A stretch of 64,000 nt of DNA from Neospora caninum Liverpool (taxonomy: Eukaryota > Apicomplexa > Conoidasida > Eucoccidiorida > Sarcocystidae), in the NCBI RefSeq assembly GCF_000208865.1, contig NC_018393.1, positions 3,180,714-3,244,713 on the forward strand, read 5' to 3'. This document shows positions 48,413-61,445 of this stretch, piece after piece. Position numbers and translations under genes: made by a program. The notes under the pieces are model-generated. The model saw nothing but the letters and a program-made list of their open reading frames with translations. It was not told the origin of the DNA and did no database searches. How positions within the stretch are numbered: the first letter of the stretch is position 1; each line of letters starts with the position of its first letter.

Positions 48413-49744
48413 ATGAATTTCTCCGGAGTTTTCCTGCGGACCTCCCGGGTCTTGTTTGCCGCTGATGGCTCGGCTGCCGGCTCGAAGGCGGCGAGGAGCA
48501 TGCCGGGCATTCGGTTTGGCAATCCCTGGCGAGATGACTACCCCGAGTGGATCTGGAAGAGCCTGCGGGTTAGCAGGAAAGATAAAGACATGTTCGCACC
48601 ATTTTTCAAGCTCTTAAATGCAACCAAGTACGTTCCAGAGTCGTGGCGTTGCGCGTACATGCGCTGCTGCTGACCCTTTGTGTCGTCTTGCTAAAGATCC
48701 CGTCACCCCCTCGCCCCTTCTCTGTTACTGGGGTATCTGAAGGGGTGACGCTACACGAATTAAAACACTCTAGTTTAAAACACCTGTTAGGGAGTTTGGT
48801 GGGCATCGGAGTCAGCAACACGTAAACCGTGGTCGAAGCTGTTAAGGGAGATGAACGGAAGAACGACTGTATACTAACGACTGTACCGAGGACTTCCGTT
48901 TCAGCTCTCACCCCGCAAACAGGGATTACGAAGGCCACCGGTGGAAGGATTCCAACGTCTTGCCCTCGTGTCCCGTCTTCATTCTGCCAGCTCAGCTGTG
49001 CCGACTTTTACTTTTGCAGTTGTGAGCACAGGCGACGGGGCTGCACTGAGAGCGGAAATCGTTCTTTTGTTGAGTGCGATCGGCGCACCAGGCATAGTCA
49101 TGTTTTCGCGTGGTTCCGCGCGGTGTTTTGCTTGCCAGGTTGTACGAATATTGCCTCAAGGACAATCGACGATACTGCGCGTTCGTTATGGGCGTTGGAC
49201 TCGTCAGCTCCTGGATGTGGAGCGAATGGTGGAACTCCGTGTGGAGACGCATCAACAAAGGGGTCAGTTTCTGAGAATTTTTTTTCCGCTTTAGGTCTGT
49301 TTTATGCTCCGTCCCCCACACTTTAGTTTGTGAATGGAGGAACCGCGGACCTCAATGTTGGACCACGGAGAGGAACGGACTCTGTTCTGCGGTTTCTCCT
49401 GCACATCAGCGAGCGCCTTTTAAAAGGATAGACGTGCAAATGGTGAAGCTGTCAACTAAGCGTCTCATTTGGTAGACCTTAATGCTACTTCCTATTTGTG
49501 GATTTCCTGACGTTTCGCATGTGCTGATACAAGAGCAGTTTGAGGCGTGTGGGAGCATCGGCGCTTGCCCATACGTTTGAGGAAGCTGATGTTGTGACTG
49601 TACACTTTGATCAAACACGCTTCTCTTCACGGACACCGATGTAAGTTGCCCCGAAGTCCGTTTCGCTGTGTGCTGTCTTGCCTTTTGTCGCATGAACAGA
49701 AACTCTACAACGATGTTCCCTACGTCTATCCGGAGGAGGAGTAG
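48413..49744 (+). CDS. QCR9: Cytochrome bc1 complex subunit 9-like (QCR9)
   Basis: Small single-span subunit of mitochondrial complex III. Exons 48413-48627, 49139-49262 and 49700-49744 give 128 codons with matching phases. Residues 1-30 (MNFSGVFLRTSRVLF...) are basic and free of acidic residues, like a mitochondrial presequence. The second exon carries the family pattern: LKDNRRYCAFVMGVGLVSSW, then WWNSVWRRINKG. The third, a 45-nt microexon, continues with KLYNDVPYVYPEEE and a stop, so that INKG-KLY restores the NxGKLW motif of QCR9. That restoration is strong evidence for the last splice. Reading through the donor at 49263 would give a premature stop. The N-terminal extension (about 72 residues before the core, with DDYPEWIWKS) is longer than in yeast or mammals. 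The ATG has AACATGA context. Confidence 0.72.
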
Positions 49745-52583
49745 GATCCAGGATGGAGGCGCATTGCTGTCTGCTCGACGAACGCAAAACTGAAGCCTTA
49801 CGGTCCCACTTACCCGAGGCCTCAGCCGATTCCAAGAGCTTCTCTGAGAAAAAGCAAGCTCTCCCTCGGGCACAGAATGCACAGGGGCTCTCAGGTGAAT
49901 GCGACATTGGCAAGCTAATAGCTATGGTTTTGAATCCTCATGGCGGCGTGCAGAACGTCGAGTCCGCAGGAGAAAACCCGTGTTCAGCTGGAAGCGGCGC
50001 GCCAACTGCACACCAGCCTGCGCGAGGCTGGCACTTGCTTCGAGGGATTTCTGGCAGTTGTAAACTGTGGCCGTGATAGGGAGGCGGCTGCGCCACACAA
50101 CAGAACTCGAGTGTGCTGGCGGATGGGGCAGTCGGGCAACGAGGTAACCATGTCGCCAAATAACTGATTTTCCCACAGAGATTGGTGTGCAGCAGTGGTA
50201 CCTCCTGTCCTCAGATTTCGTTGGAAGTCCTAGGTCTGTCAGACCACTGTATGCAGTAACTTGCACTGTTTGGGGCCATTTGTTTAGTCTTCCGCGGATC
50301 TTGTGTGGCTGCCGTCCTTTGCGTTAACAAGAGGCCTTACAACGTGGGTTGTGGCGGAAATACAGAACTTGACCATGTTTGTGCCCCCGAGTGAGAGGAG
50401 TTCGCCAAAGACTGCAGCTGGATTTTTGTTTCAAAGCACACCAGACACAGGAAAGTCGCGGAGCAAGCAACATACATGTTTCGCGGACAAGCCGCCAGAC
50501 GCCGGCACCTTTGGAGCCATACACAGACAGCGGCGCTGTGTTTTCTCTTTCAGCGCGTCGCCACAAACTCACTGCTCCCAGCAGGCAACTGGAGGCGTCG
50601 GGTTTTCTACGGGAAAAGACTAGGGTTTTTCTTTTGCTAGCTGCCATGCGATTTCGAGAATCAAGCGTTTTGCTTCAGACCACGATCACGTCTGCCATCC
50701 CGACCTTTCTATCAAACGCATCCATCTCCCTGCACGAAGCTAGACACGAGAAGCCAAGTTCAGCCTCCACTTTTCCTTCGAACATGCGTTACTCTGCTCA
50801 CCGCGGACAAAGAACAAGATGGATGTGCGCTCACAAACGTGTGGTAGCAGCTACCAAGATGACACGTTTTAGACAGGTGCGGCCAGCGGAACTCGGCTGC
50901 AAATCAGATCGCGGACGATCGTCACGAGGCTTTCACTTTGGGCTTCCGAGGGAGGAACCCAAAAGCGAGAGGCAGAAGAGCGACAGACGCTGAACGAAAA
51001 GCGTATTCACACAGTTAAAAAGAGCTGCGTTTGGGACGGTCAATGGACATTTAAATGGGTTTGGAATGAAATGTGCTTAGAGCCCACTCGGGGGTGTAGC
51101 GGAAGGAAATAGGGTCCGACGCAACTCAACTCCGTGGCAACCGTATCCTGTCGCCCCCCAGGTGCAAGGAGAGGACTAGCGCTCCAAGTTTTTCTGGCTG
51201 CACTGAACTCGTGAAACGGGTGAAGTCGCGAATTCAGAGTATTTGCGCCTTTCAGGTGGCGGGTGTTATCCGACGCGTGCGCCTAAGGTAGCTTACGGAA
51301 CTGCAGGTGCGAGGTATCCCCCCCCCCCTTGCTTGGCTGGCAAGCGACGGGTCCAATAGCTATCAAGAAGTATCTTTCTGTGATGCGCCCGCTCGACATA
51401 CGGAGCATGCGTGTTTGCTCTCTGCTGGCGTTGATTTGGGAAAGAATTTCTGCCTAGTTTTGATGCTGTGAGCCTTGGCGGCGCGTTCCTCTGTTGCTTT
51501 TGCGGCTACACAGATGGGAGATGGGACTCCGGCTGTTCTTGCTGGTACCCCCGGCAGGATAATCCTTTGGCAGAGTCATCACGGCGAGAAAAACCAAACA
51601 CAACTTTACACACGGTGATGAGAGACCGTCTCTCTGCTGTTTGAGCGCGACTAGCCTTGTCCCAGTTTGTGTGAGCCCGGCGCCCGCTGTTGCTCGAGTG
51701 TCTGCTGAAGGCTCTGAGGCGCTGTGAGAAAAGATGGCAGCGTGGCAATGGCTGATCTCGTCCTCCGGCAGTTTTAAACTTTGGAACTGAGCTTTGCCAT
51801 GTATTGTTGCAAAAATAGGCATGCTGTTTGCAGTTCTTCTCAATGATGCCGTCACCATTTCCTCTCCTTGTGACACACCACTCGTGGTGTGTTGCAGATT
51901 CTCTTCTGGGGCACGGGGGTAGCGCCGTTCCCAAGACAGACGGCACGCATGCATCTCAAGAGAAAAGCCCTGAGTTCTCGGGTCAGGCATGCTATAAAGC
52001 GTTAAACGCACATCCGATGGACTGAAGAGTCTTTTTTCGGTGTGCAGAATTGCATGGTGTCTCCGTACCTCTCGGCTTTCAACAGTGCTCGCCGCTATAC
52101 TTTTCCGTTCACAACAGTTGATGTGTGTCCGCTCGACCTGTAGCTGCAGATGGGACTTCAAACCCTTCTTACTTTTAGCACGCGTGAGTAAAGAACGTCT
52201 CCCTCATGTAATTGAATTGTGTTTTGCTTATGTGTCTTCTCAAAACGGTCGGTGCGTGTCCGGGCGGGCTGCGCTTCGTCATATGCCCGGTTTCTGAAGC
52301 TGAGCACGAACCTTTCCTGGCCCTGGACAGTCCAGACCTCGACGACGCGATCCCCGGCTTTTCTGAAGCTCACCACGTCTCCTCGCTTTCCTAAGAAATG
52401 CAGCTATCCCGAACGACATGCGCTTGCTTGTGTGTTTGCACGTCTGTTTGTGTGCGCCTCTAGTACGCAAATCCAGGCTTCCATTTTGTACAACTGACGC
52501 CGTGCAACTGGAGTGGATTTCCTCCCCGAATTTTCCAAGTGCCATGTACAGGGGCAAAAGAAAAGGGGCTAATCTGTGTCAAA
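49745..52583. other. Intergenic region upstream of CDC27
   Basis: Contains several 70-235-codon frames on both strands (for example 50379-50993 + and 51454-52161 -), none with recognisable domains or chainable splice sites. A C-run lies near 51318. It should include the CDC27 promoter. Confidence 0.45.
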
Positions 52584-55500
52584 ATGTCGCGCGGGAGAGG
52601 CCTCCTGGACCCGCCTTTTGCTTCAGTGCGACGGATCCCAGAGGGGGGCTATCCACCGGAAACAGAAAACCACCCGCGCCGATGGCGGGAGTACGAAGAG
52701 TTGCTGACGGCCGCGGCAGAGATCTCCGGAGCATGTGGCATGTCTAGGCAGTGTAGGTTATTTCGCGATTTTCTGCATCACAACATTCCTTTTCTGAGGC
52801 AGCTGCATGCGGAGCAGAGGCTTCATGGGCGCGTGGCGTATCAACAACGGCAATCCGTTGTTGCCCAGCAAACGCAGTGTATGGGCCTCGACGTAGAGGT
52901 TGACGGCCACCAAACTGACAGTAGCGTCCACGACAAGGGAAACAAGGCCCAGGACTCGCAGCCCCCGACCGCCTTGCTAACTGTGGACGGGGACAGACCG
53001 GCAGTGCGGCCTGGGGAGCCCGAGGGAGGGGAAATCGATGCCCGAACACGCAGCCACTCAGGGGGGGAACCTCGAGAAACACCGCCCGAAGTGTTTGCGC
53101 CGCTGAGCCGGATCTCGCAAATGGCCAAGGCGATGCAACGCGCCCGGTGTGCAACCGGCTGCACCCATCGAGCTGTCGAGGTGTACAGACGCCTGCATGC
53201 ATCGCCTGCCTCAAGAGGGGAGCCGGTTCATAGCGCCTCTGCCGCCTGCTTCCACGGAGGCTCGGATAAAGGACTGCTGAAGACAACGAGGTCTTCTGCC
53301 GGGGGCATGACGCAAGTGGGGTGGCCGAGATCCGAGGCAGAACGACGCGTCTCTTGCCTCGTGGAGAAAGTGTCTTGGGCGTGGACTTGTGTAGTGCTCC
53401 AGGCTCCTCGTCAAGAAGCCATTCATGCTCTCTTTAGCGATCTTTCGTTCCTGTTTCGCCAACACCCGCGCCAACCACTCAGTCTACCGCCGCACCTGGT
53501 GGGAGGCTTCGCCTCCGTCCCAATTCTCTCTGCTGAGGAGTGTGTGCTCATTCGCCTCGCTGCATTTCGGAGACAGCTCAGAGAATCCGAGGCTGGAACA
53601 CCACTTGGCCTGTTTCACTCCGAACTGGGGGCTAGAGAGATGAGGCCGCGGAGCGCAGCTTCCGGGCGGGTCGCCGAGGCGGGACAGCCGACGACTTTTG
53701 CGTCTGCCGCAGTGTCTGGCGAGGCGGCAAATGCAAACTCCGTCGACGCGTCTCAATTTGAAGTCACCGAAGTCGGCTTTTGCTGGTATCTTCTGGCGAT
53801 GATTTATGAGCGAGACGCACGCACAACAGCGGAGACAGCCGAGGAGCGTTCCGTGCTTCGTAGGTGTGCCGCAGTGTGTTACTTCCGCTGTATCTTGGCC
53901 TGGCCCTTCACGCTGCAGAGCTGGGTGCGGCTCCTGCCGCTTCTTCTCTCCGAACCAGCCGCGCTGTATTGCCTCTCTCTACTGGTTTACCTCCGTGGTG
54001 AGCGGCGGTGCACGATCGAGGGGGAGTCCTTCCACGAGGGGAAGACGCTGACCGCCCCGTCATTTCCCCTGTCTTCCCTACACGACGTTCTGCATTTCCT
54101 CTTCTCCCCGGTGACCATCTCCGAGAGCGCCTTCTTCGCCTTTTTCCCGCGGCTACCTTTGGAGGGGAACTCCGCGAGGGCGCAAGGTGTCCGCGGAGAA
54201 GACAGAGAAATCTTCGTATCGATCCTCCAGCGCGTCGCTACGGTGCAGATGTGCATGGCGAGAGGGGAGGCCAAGGACGCCTTGGCTCTGCTCGAGGACT
54301 GGACCTTGCTTCCAGAAGGAAGCAGGTAAAACGTGCAAGGCGCGACAGGCGCAGTGAGGCCGACGGGAACGTTCAGTCCTTCACCCCGCTGGCAGCGGGG
54401 GCTTCGAGAAGAAATGGGCCCATCACAGAGGCAGAGTGCACCCCATAGCGTGGGGCGTTTTAGGGAGGAAGATGCACCGTTCCCTTTCACGCCGGGAATT
54501 CAGGACAGTGCTGTGATTTCGCACTGAGACAGTTCACCTGTCAGTTTCGCCAGTGAGTCTTTCTACGGCAAAACCCGCCCACGAATCCTTTCGACACAGC
54601 TGAGTGAAGAGGAAGATTCAGGGCACAGGTGGTGGCATGCGCGCATCTGTTCTCTTGTCTTTGTGCAGCTGCTTAGAGGAGATCATTGGCTGCTGCTACC
54701 TCCAGTCGGGTCAGCCCGAGCGCGGCGCCTGTTTCCTCTTACGGAGCGTCCAGCAATACCAGCTTCTGGAGCAAGAGGAAGAGTGTCTCCGTCGTCGAGA
54801 AGGCGAGGATCCGGATGCTGAGAGTCGGAACGAAATTGCCGAGGCCAGTCTGTGGATCAATTTGGAGCCACCGGAAGAAGCCGGGTGTCGGTGCAGTAGT
54901 GCGCTGTGGCAAATCGGCCGGCGTCGAGCAGCGACAGCTCTCGTCGACTGGCTTCTTCAGCGTCCACGAGCTCAGGCAACTTCTCAGCTGTGGGGGGCGG
55001 TTGGAAACCTTCTGTCCCTCCATCGCAAGTCCGATGAAGCACTCAAAGCTCTCTTTCGCGTGAGAAACAGCAGAACACACCGTCGTCCGTGGCGACGCCT
55101 TGTTCGTGCCACGGACTGTTTCCATAACGTGGAAAGACAGAGAGGCAGCTCGAGTGGTGAACCAGTCAGGTGGATGCTTTGACTAATGCCGCACAGACTG
55201 AAACAGGCAGACAGGCAGGCACAACTACATGAAGTGACCGATAGACGGATATACAAACAGAGCTACCGTATTAGCTAGGCATGCAAGGACGTTTGGACAC
55301 ATAATTAGACACAAATAAATATAAACGAGGAGAAAATGTGGTCACACGGTGACTCGGCAACCTCACGGGGCGTGGCCGCGGACGAGCAGGAGCGTTCCAT
55401 CCTGTTGTCTTTCTTTGCTTCATCCAGTCGGCAGGAACCGTTCGTGAGGGCATGCGGGGAGTTTCCGGCACTATCGCGCATAAGCCTTCAGTCGCGGAGC

Positions 55501-58500
55501 GTCTGTTTGAGATTGATCTGGTGGTTCTCAGGCGGCAGTGCTGCCGGGAGTAGAGAGGCAAACGAGTGCCGGGAATGGTCCAGAGCATCTAGAGTTGGCC
55601 AGTGTGTCTTTCTGCTCTCAAATCACAGGCAGTTGAGCTGGCGGATGATTATCCGTATGCGTATACGCTGTGCGCACACGAGCTGTTGCAGCGGAATCAA
55701 CGAGAGGAGGTAGGAAGAAGCTTACCGGATTCGCCGACATGCTCACAGTTGTGTAGCGGGGCCGTTGCCGCAGGTCTGCTCCTGGGGCGACTTTTTCCTT
55801 TTCAAGGAAACGTTTTAGATTTCATGTGTTTCTGAGTCTAATACTTTCATACGCTTTCGCTTTCCGATTCACCTACAGCGGCACCTTTTTCCTTTTCTCG
55901 GTGCAACTACGAGGTCCGAGACTGCAGGCATCCGACAGTGCAACCGTGCCCAGCGGTCTCTCACGAATGCCTCTCTCCCGCCCCTTTCCCCTGTCATTGT
56001 GTCTCTCCTCTCTTGCGTGTCAATGAATGTCTCCTTCCGTCTCCTTTTTCTCAGGCTGAGGCCCTCATAGAGCATGGCCTGCGCTCGCGGGGTCTCCTCA
56101 AGTCCCTGCCGCTCCATGCCCTATCCCTCCTTCTCGAGCTCCACCGCCAGGCGAAAGCAGAGACCGAGAGAGGAAAGCGTTTTTCGCGGAACCTTAACCC
56201 AAATGAAGAGGACCAGGAGCGGCTGGCGACCTTTCCGGGCTGTCTTGCAGATCCGGCCGCGCTGAGGGAACTCGAGAGACTGCAGCATCCCCAGACACTC
56301 AAGAAAATAGCTGAGCAGCTTCTCCGCATCGGACAGGCGAGACGTGCCTACACGCTCCTCCTTCGGGTAAGGAACGCCACCAAAGAAAACCAGAGAGACA
56401 TGCGTGTGCCTCGAGACACACGGATTGCTCTCTTACATCCAGGAAGCGGCTGTAAGTAAGCGACGGACATCTGGAACGCACACTGGATTTTCCACTGCGG
56501 CACATGGTTGGGTGTGATCTTCACGAGTGATAGCAACAAAAGGACACTTTTCGGAAGCCTCTCAAAGTTGAGAAAAAGAATGTTCGGCGAGAGCTCGGTG
56601 TCTCGCTGCTAGCGCGCGCTCAGCGTACTTCTTGTACTTGAACAGCCGGCGTACGAGGGAGGCTCGCACACAGGCGGCCCACAAATCTCTGTAGGGACCG
56701 GAATACCCACGGACTGGGAGACAGGTTGCTACTGGGCCTCCACCCCCGTCCTTCACTGGCGTAGTAAAGAGTAACGAGAGGAGTTTCTGTTCTTTGCCGC
56801 AATTTTGAACTTCGGCCCAAAGTGATATTCTTGGCCGCCTGCATCCCTGTTTTGAAGGCCACGCGTGTCTGGCCTCTGGCTGCCTCTCCCACCTCACTTG
56901 CACATGCCCCCGCCGATCCTGTCGGATACGAAGGTATGTGTACATTTCTTCCTTGTGGCATGTGCTCGGCAAATGCGGTGTTGACACAGGCTGTGCGTCT
57001 GTTGCCTGCCGACGGAGAGATCTTCTACAGGCTGGGGTGCATAAAGGCTGCCTTCCAGCAGTACGGGGTAGGTTGCTGGGCACGGTTGAATGGGGCTGGT
57101 AGTGAGGTGAACAGCCGAGGCCACCATGGTAGGCGCATGCAGCATGCATGCAAAGGTAAAAGACAAAGTCGAGGACAGAGAGAGCACCCCTGGATCGTAA
57201 GGGCGGTTAGGAACGCGACCGGCGTGACGACACCGTGGCCATTGCCGACCTGCGTTGCGTGTGGTTTTCGCTGATACGTTCGGCGGCGTTTCTTCCTGTT
57301 TCCTTAGTCGTCGTCCCTCCATACAGAAAGTTCAGATCCACCGTAGCAGCATGTTTTCCAGGACAGCAACCAGAAACGTGTTGGTGTCAAAATTCCGCGT
57401 GTCCGTTGCATTTTGTGTTTTCTTTTGCGTCTCCCCCCAGAACGCTCTTCAGTTCCTTCAACGGGCAGCCAAGCTTGCTCCCCTCGATGTAAGGTTTTAT
57501 GTCAAGAGAACCCAGCTGACGAGCCAGAACAGCACAGGGGAAAGTCTGAGCCGAATGCACGCTGTTTCCCATTTCAACAGCTGATGGCCCAGACACGGTC
57601 CTACAGTCTCGCTTTTATCGGAAAGTTTGTGCAGGCAATGCCCCTCTTAGGCGTAGCAGTCCCAGGTGGAAAAAGCGACGTTGCAAGAAGCGACGACCCC
57701 TCGCGCGATGCCCCGACGAGGGTAACGATATTTCGAAGCTCCCTTGGGCGTGCGCAAACGAAACCAGATTACTTTTCTGTGCTGACCTCTTTCGTGCAGC
57801 CCGATGTGGAGGTGGCCATCGCTCGCGTATATACAAAACTCCTGCAGGTCAGTCGCCCAGACAAGTTTTACCGAGTGAAGTCTTCCTCGATGGGAGCGCG
57901 CAGCACGTAAATCGGAAGAGGATTTTACGCTTGACGGCGACTGTGCCTGCTTTGGGGCGTCCTGACTCCCTGGACGTTGTGGACGCCAGCGGATTGGGTT
58001 CGACTGCGGTGTTTCTTTCTGTGCGTGCGTGTGCGTGTTGCAGCCACGCGAAGCTTTCTCGCACCTCCAGGCGGCGTTACGGCTTACCACCGATGCTAAG
58101 GAGCAGAAACGGATCTCGGTGAGTGCTGTGCCCACAGGAGTCAGTGCCCGTCTGCTGCTAATTTTCTTCGGCGGCTTCTAGCCGCGTCTAGGAACCAGAC
58201 GGCAGAACTGGGGTGTGGAATGTCTCTCTGAAACAGCGTTTTGAAAGGCATATGTGTGTGTATTGGAAGCGAGTATGACGTGTTTCAAGAGAGCGCGCAT
58301 GTCATTCTTGTGACCCGAACCTGGGTGGTGGAACGCACGTGCTCACGTTCGACAATAGAGGTATAATGTTAGAAATGCAAGTAGATCCTGTGTTCTATCG
58401 GAGTATTTCAAAGATGAGGCCGCTCAGACGCTACAGATCTGTGCTCTAAAGAGAAACAACGTAACCGCCAACGCTCCGAAACCGTCCTTGCTAACCCCAG

Positions 58501-59479
58501 AGCCCTTTTCTTTCAGGCGTAGATTCTCCCTTGTCTTCCTGCGTAAGCACTAACTGAAGGCTAACTATGAACCGGATCTGAAGTGATGTCGCTTCCGTTT
58601 TCGCTTTCGTTCTTTCTCCCAAACGGTTCCTTTCCGTTCAGGAGCAGGTCATGGACCTGTGGAGCTGCAGTGACGTGACTGACGAGCTGCTGACCGGAGC
58701 CCGTAAGCCAAGAAGTCGTGTGCGGCCTCTCGCTGACGCCTCCAGCTGACAGAAGTCCCTCCGCAGTCAACTGCTTTAGAATCCACTGGCGGCTCTGAAG
58801 AACGACTAAACGGACCATGCGCACTTTCACTGAAAAAGGCAACTGCGTTCGGTGTGAAGTTCATCACCGTTGCACACTCGCTCCTGCCACCGCCTCAATT
58901 TCGGAGGGCTAAAGAACGCAGAATATGCCACAGGCTCGCCTCGACAGTAATGCCTCTGGGATCCTGCGCTCGCGTGCTCTCGCCAAAGCTCGGTAGCCCC
59001 TAATGCAACGGCGGTTCTGGCGGAATGTGGCGCCTTTCCTCGGAACTGTGATGCAGAGCCGTGGTTTCTGTGTATTCGTGCGTTGCTGGTGTTGTTACTC
59101 GTCAGTCGAGAGAGTTCAAAGCACTGTAGCTCATTCTGTGTTCCGCTGTTCAGACGGGTACGGTCGCGCACGAAAATATAGACCGGAAGGCGGAACAGAT
59201 CCAGCGGATGAGATCTACGTTGACAATCTCCAGCCGGCGGAAACGGATATCACGCCGGATGAAGTCGAACCCAGCAGGGCGGCTCTATCGAATGTCAACT
59301 CCGCTGGTGTAGACGCCCAGCACGCTTCTCACCAACAGATGCATTTTCATCGGTTGACGGGGTTGCATAGCGTAAATGTAGCTCCTGCGTTGAGTTTGCT
59401 CGGATCCGTCACGGGAAACAACGGAGCCAATTCAGCAAGAGAATGGGCCTCTATGTGGCAGACGTCAGGTTTCTCTTGA
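52584..59479 (+). CDS. CDC27: CDC27/APC3, anaphase-promoting complex TPR subunit
   Basis: TPR scaffold of the APC/C ubiquitin ligase that drives mitotic exit; in other eukaryotes it docks co-activator IR tails. Exons: 52584-54325, 54669-55059, 55629-55709, 56055-56366, 56990-57067, 57441-57488, 57800-57847, 58044-58118, 58642-58702, 59154-59479, totalling 1,054 codons exactly. The diagnostic block is WGAVGNLLSLHRKSDEALKA, then AVELADDYPYAYTLCAHELL. This parallels the CDC27 sequence ALGNCFSLQ..H..AL, then FAYAYTLLGHEY. Later exons supply complete TPR helices: AVRLLPADGEIFYRLGCIKA, NALQFLQRAAKLAPLD, PDVEVAIARVYTKLLQ, PREAFSHLQAALRLTTDAKE. The C-terminus is acidic (DPADEIYVDN...), as in other CDC27s. 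The N-terminal exon keeps weaker TPR-like segments separated by a disordered insert at about residues 95-200. ATG context AAAATGT. If the donor at 58703 is skipped the frame stops at 58749, a possible shorter isoform. Confidence 0.85.
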
Positions 59480-60250
59480 GGCTGTTTCCTACGTGTAGAA
59501 AAAGTGTGTGGGAAGGCATGTCTACACACGACACACAAACTCGGAATGCGCGATTCAACGGCATAGTGCCCTCTTCACAGGGGCTCCTGCATTCCGGATG
59601 CAGGAAAGAGTATACGCGCTGTTTCATTGAAGATCTGAACTTCGATCTCCCAAGTTTTTTCTAGGGGGAGGGGGGGAGCAGCTCTGGCTACACTATGCCA
59701 CCAACACTCTGCGCACTAGAGAACGTTTGCGCCTATTGGTTTAAAAACGCAATGTAGTCGTGCTTATTAGGCCACCCTGTAAGAGTGCAGAGTTGAAAGT
59801 ACGAGATACACGCTGTTTTTTCGAGGCCAGCACGTTCGGACCCCCCCTGAGTATCTTCATATACAACTACGATTGGCAATTAAGCGTGTTGTAGCGGAGA
59901 AGCGAGGCAAAAGGTGCACCCTATGTTAACCAATGCCTGCTGGCCTGTTTCCTACTTCGCTGAGCAAAACGTGTTTGTTGGCAGAGTCCGAACAGTTAGA
60001 AGAAGAAAAGTAGGCGGCCTCTGGACCCATGGCGAACCGCGCGAATGGGAGCCAACTGGACAGTTTCTATAGGAACGATTCAAAGTTGAGGTGTCCTCTT
60101 CCTCAGCGGCATGGACCTCGATGTTTTGCACAAAATAAATTTGGTTCACCTGCTCATTTCTTCCACGAAACCGTGAGTTGTAAGACGAATACATAAAAGC
60201 AGGTTGACTTGAAGAACAGGGGCGTTACACAACATCGGCAAAGTGCACCT
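59480..60250. other. Convergent 3' flanks
   Basis: Lies between the CDC27 stop and the stop of the acidic secreted protein on the opposite strand. Probably both 3' UTRs; nothing else seen. Confidence 0.5.
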
Positions 60251-61445
60251 TTACAGTTCGGCGAAAGCACCTTCTGGATCCACGTTTTCGCCGGTGTTGT
60301 TGGCCTTGTGCTCTTCCCACAAGTCAAGGAATGCTTGCCGTTCCTCGCCCGAGAGGGTGTTTGCGACTTCCTGCGCTTGCTCCTCATTCATTCCATCAAA
60401 GTCGAAATCCTCCTCGTCCATATCAGCTTGGTCTCCGTCCTGAAAAAGAAACCATTCGATTGTTTAAAAAGTGTTCAGCAAAAACGCGTATTGGCACTGG
60501 ACACTGAAGCAACTGAGCCACAGTCAACTCCAGTTTAGACGCCACATGATGCGGTGATTCCTTTCACATGCGAAGATATTTCGCATACCGTTCAGACAAC
60601 TACACTGCGTTCACGAGCATATATTGCGAAGAGGCACGATGCCGCTGACATCCAGGGACACCGTTGGCAGGGACGGAAGGCATGATACATACAACATCGT
60701 TGGTGACACGAAGCAACGCCCGACTGCTTCTCAATCACAACTGCATGCAGAGTAGTGGTATAGGATCGTGCAATGCCATCTGGCCTTTGCCCGCGGAGTA
60801 CTGTATAAATGTTTCCTGTCTGATTGTCTACATGAACGATGCTGGTCCGGATAAAAATGTACACCATTTCAGAGACACCAGCGCACCATTTTTGATGAAC
60901 GAGAGTCCACCTATCCTACGGGCTGGCTTTCTTCTGCCTATCAAAGTAAGCAAAAATTTGGTATCATAGAGGAAACTCCCCGTCGACGTGGGTGGTAAGA
61001 GCATGTTGCTACGGCAGCACGGAAACGGTAGAAAACGCATCGGGCTTAAGATGTGTGAATCCGCACTGTCACTAAATAGCAGCAGTGCCTCCACTGAAAA
61101 TAGGCTCAATCATGGTGGCGCTAGACATGACGCTAGTAAGGCCTTCCCGCCCCTTACCTCAAGGAAAGACATGTCGTCTGACTCGCTGATAGCAGCATCG
61201 GAATCATTCTCTTCATTTGCATCAAAATCTTCACGATCCGCAGCGGAGTCGTTTTCGTCTTGTTCGTCGAGATTGTCAGCAAGAGCATCCGCGTCTTCCT
61301 GAGTGAAGCTTGGGGCTCCAGTCTCATCGAGGGCCGCATCCGCTTCGTCAACATTCAAGCTCAACACACAGGTGGTTGTCAGAGCCAAGAAGGCTAGCAC
61401 CACGAAGATGGGCGCGGCCCGGGACAAACAGTTGATTTTTGCCAT
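60251..61445 (-). CDS. Small acidic secreted protein
   Basis: Two exons (61445-61158 and 60439-60251) joined in phase 0 give 158 aa. Residues 1-30 form a strong cleavable signal peptide (AAPIFVVLAFLALTTTCVLS). The mature part is extremely acidic: DEADAALDETG, DADALADNLDEQDENDSAAD, and after the splice QADMDEEDFDFDGMNEEQAQ. It ends with a helix-like GEERQAFLDLWEEHKANNTG. No Cys remain in the mature part, so disulfides are unlikely. Secretion is supported by the signal peptide. Location (dense granule, microneme, vacuole or ER lumen) and any calcium binding are speculation; no EF-hand loop or HDEL-type tail is present. Confidence 0.75.

Noticed and set aside
49940..50167. Small frame with EKTRVQLEAARQLHTSLREA
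   Set aside because: Looks helical and has an acceptor-like CAG before it, but no start exon, partner exon or family could be found.
50379..50993. 204-codon plus-strand frame
   Set aside because: Low-complexity basic/Ser composition without recognisable motif; likely chance or 5' flank of CDC27.
51454..52161. 235-codon minus-strand frame
   Set aside because: No domain and no splice chain. It lies in the CDC27 upstream region and resembles random translation.
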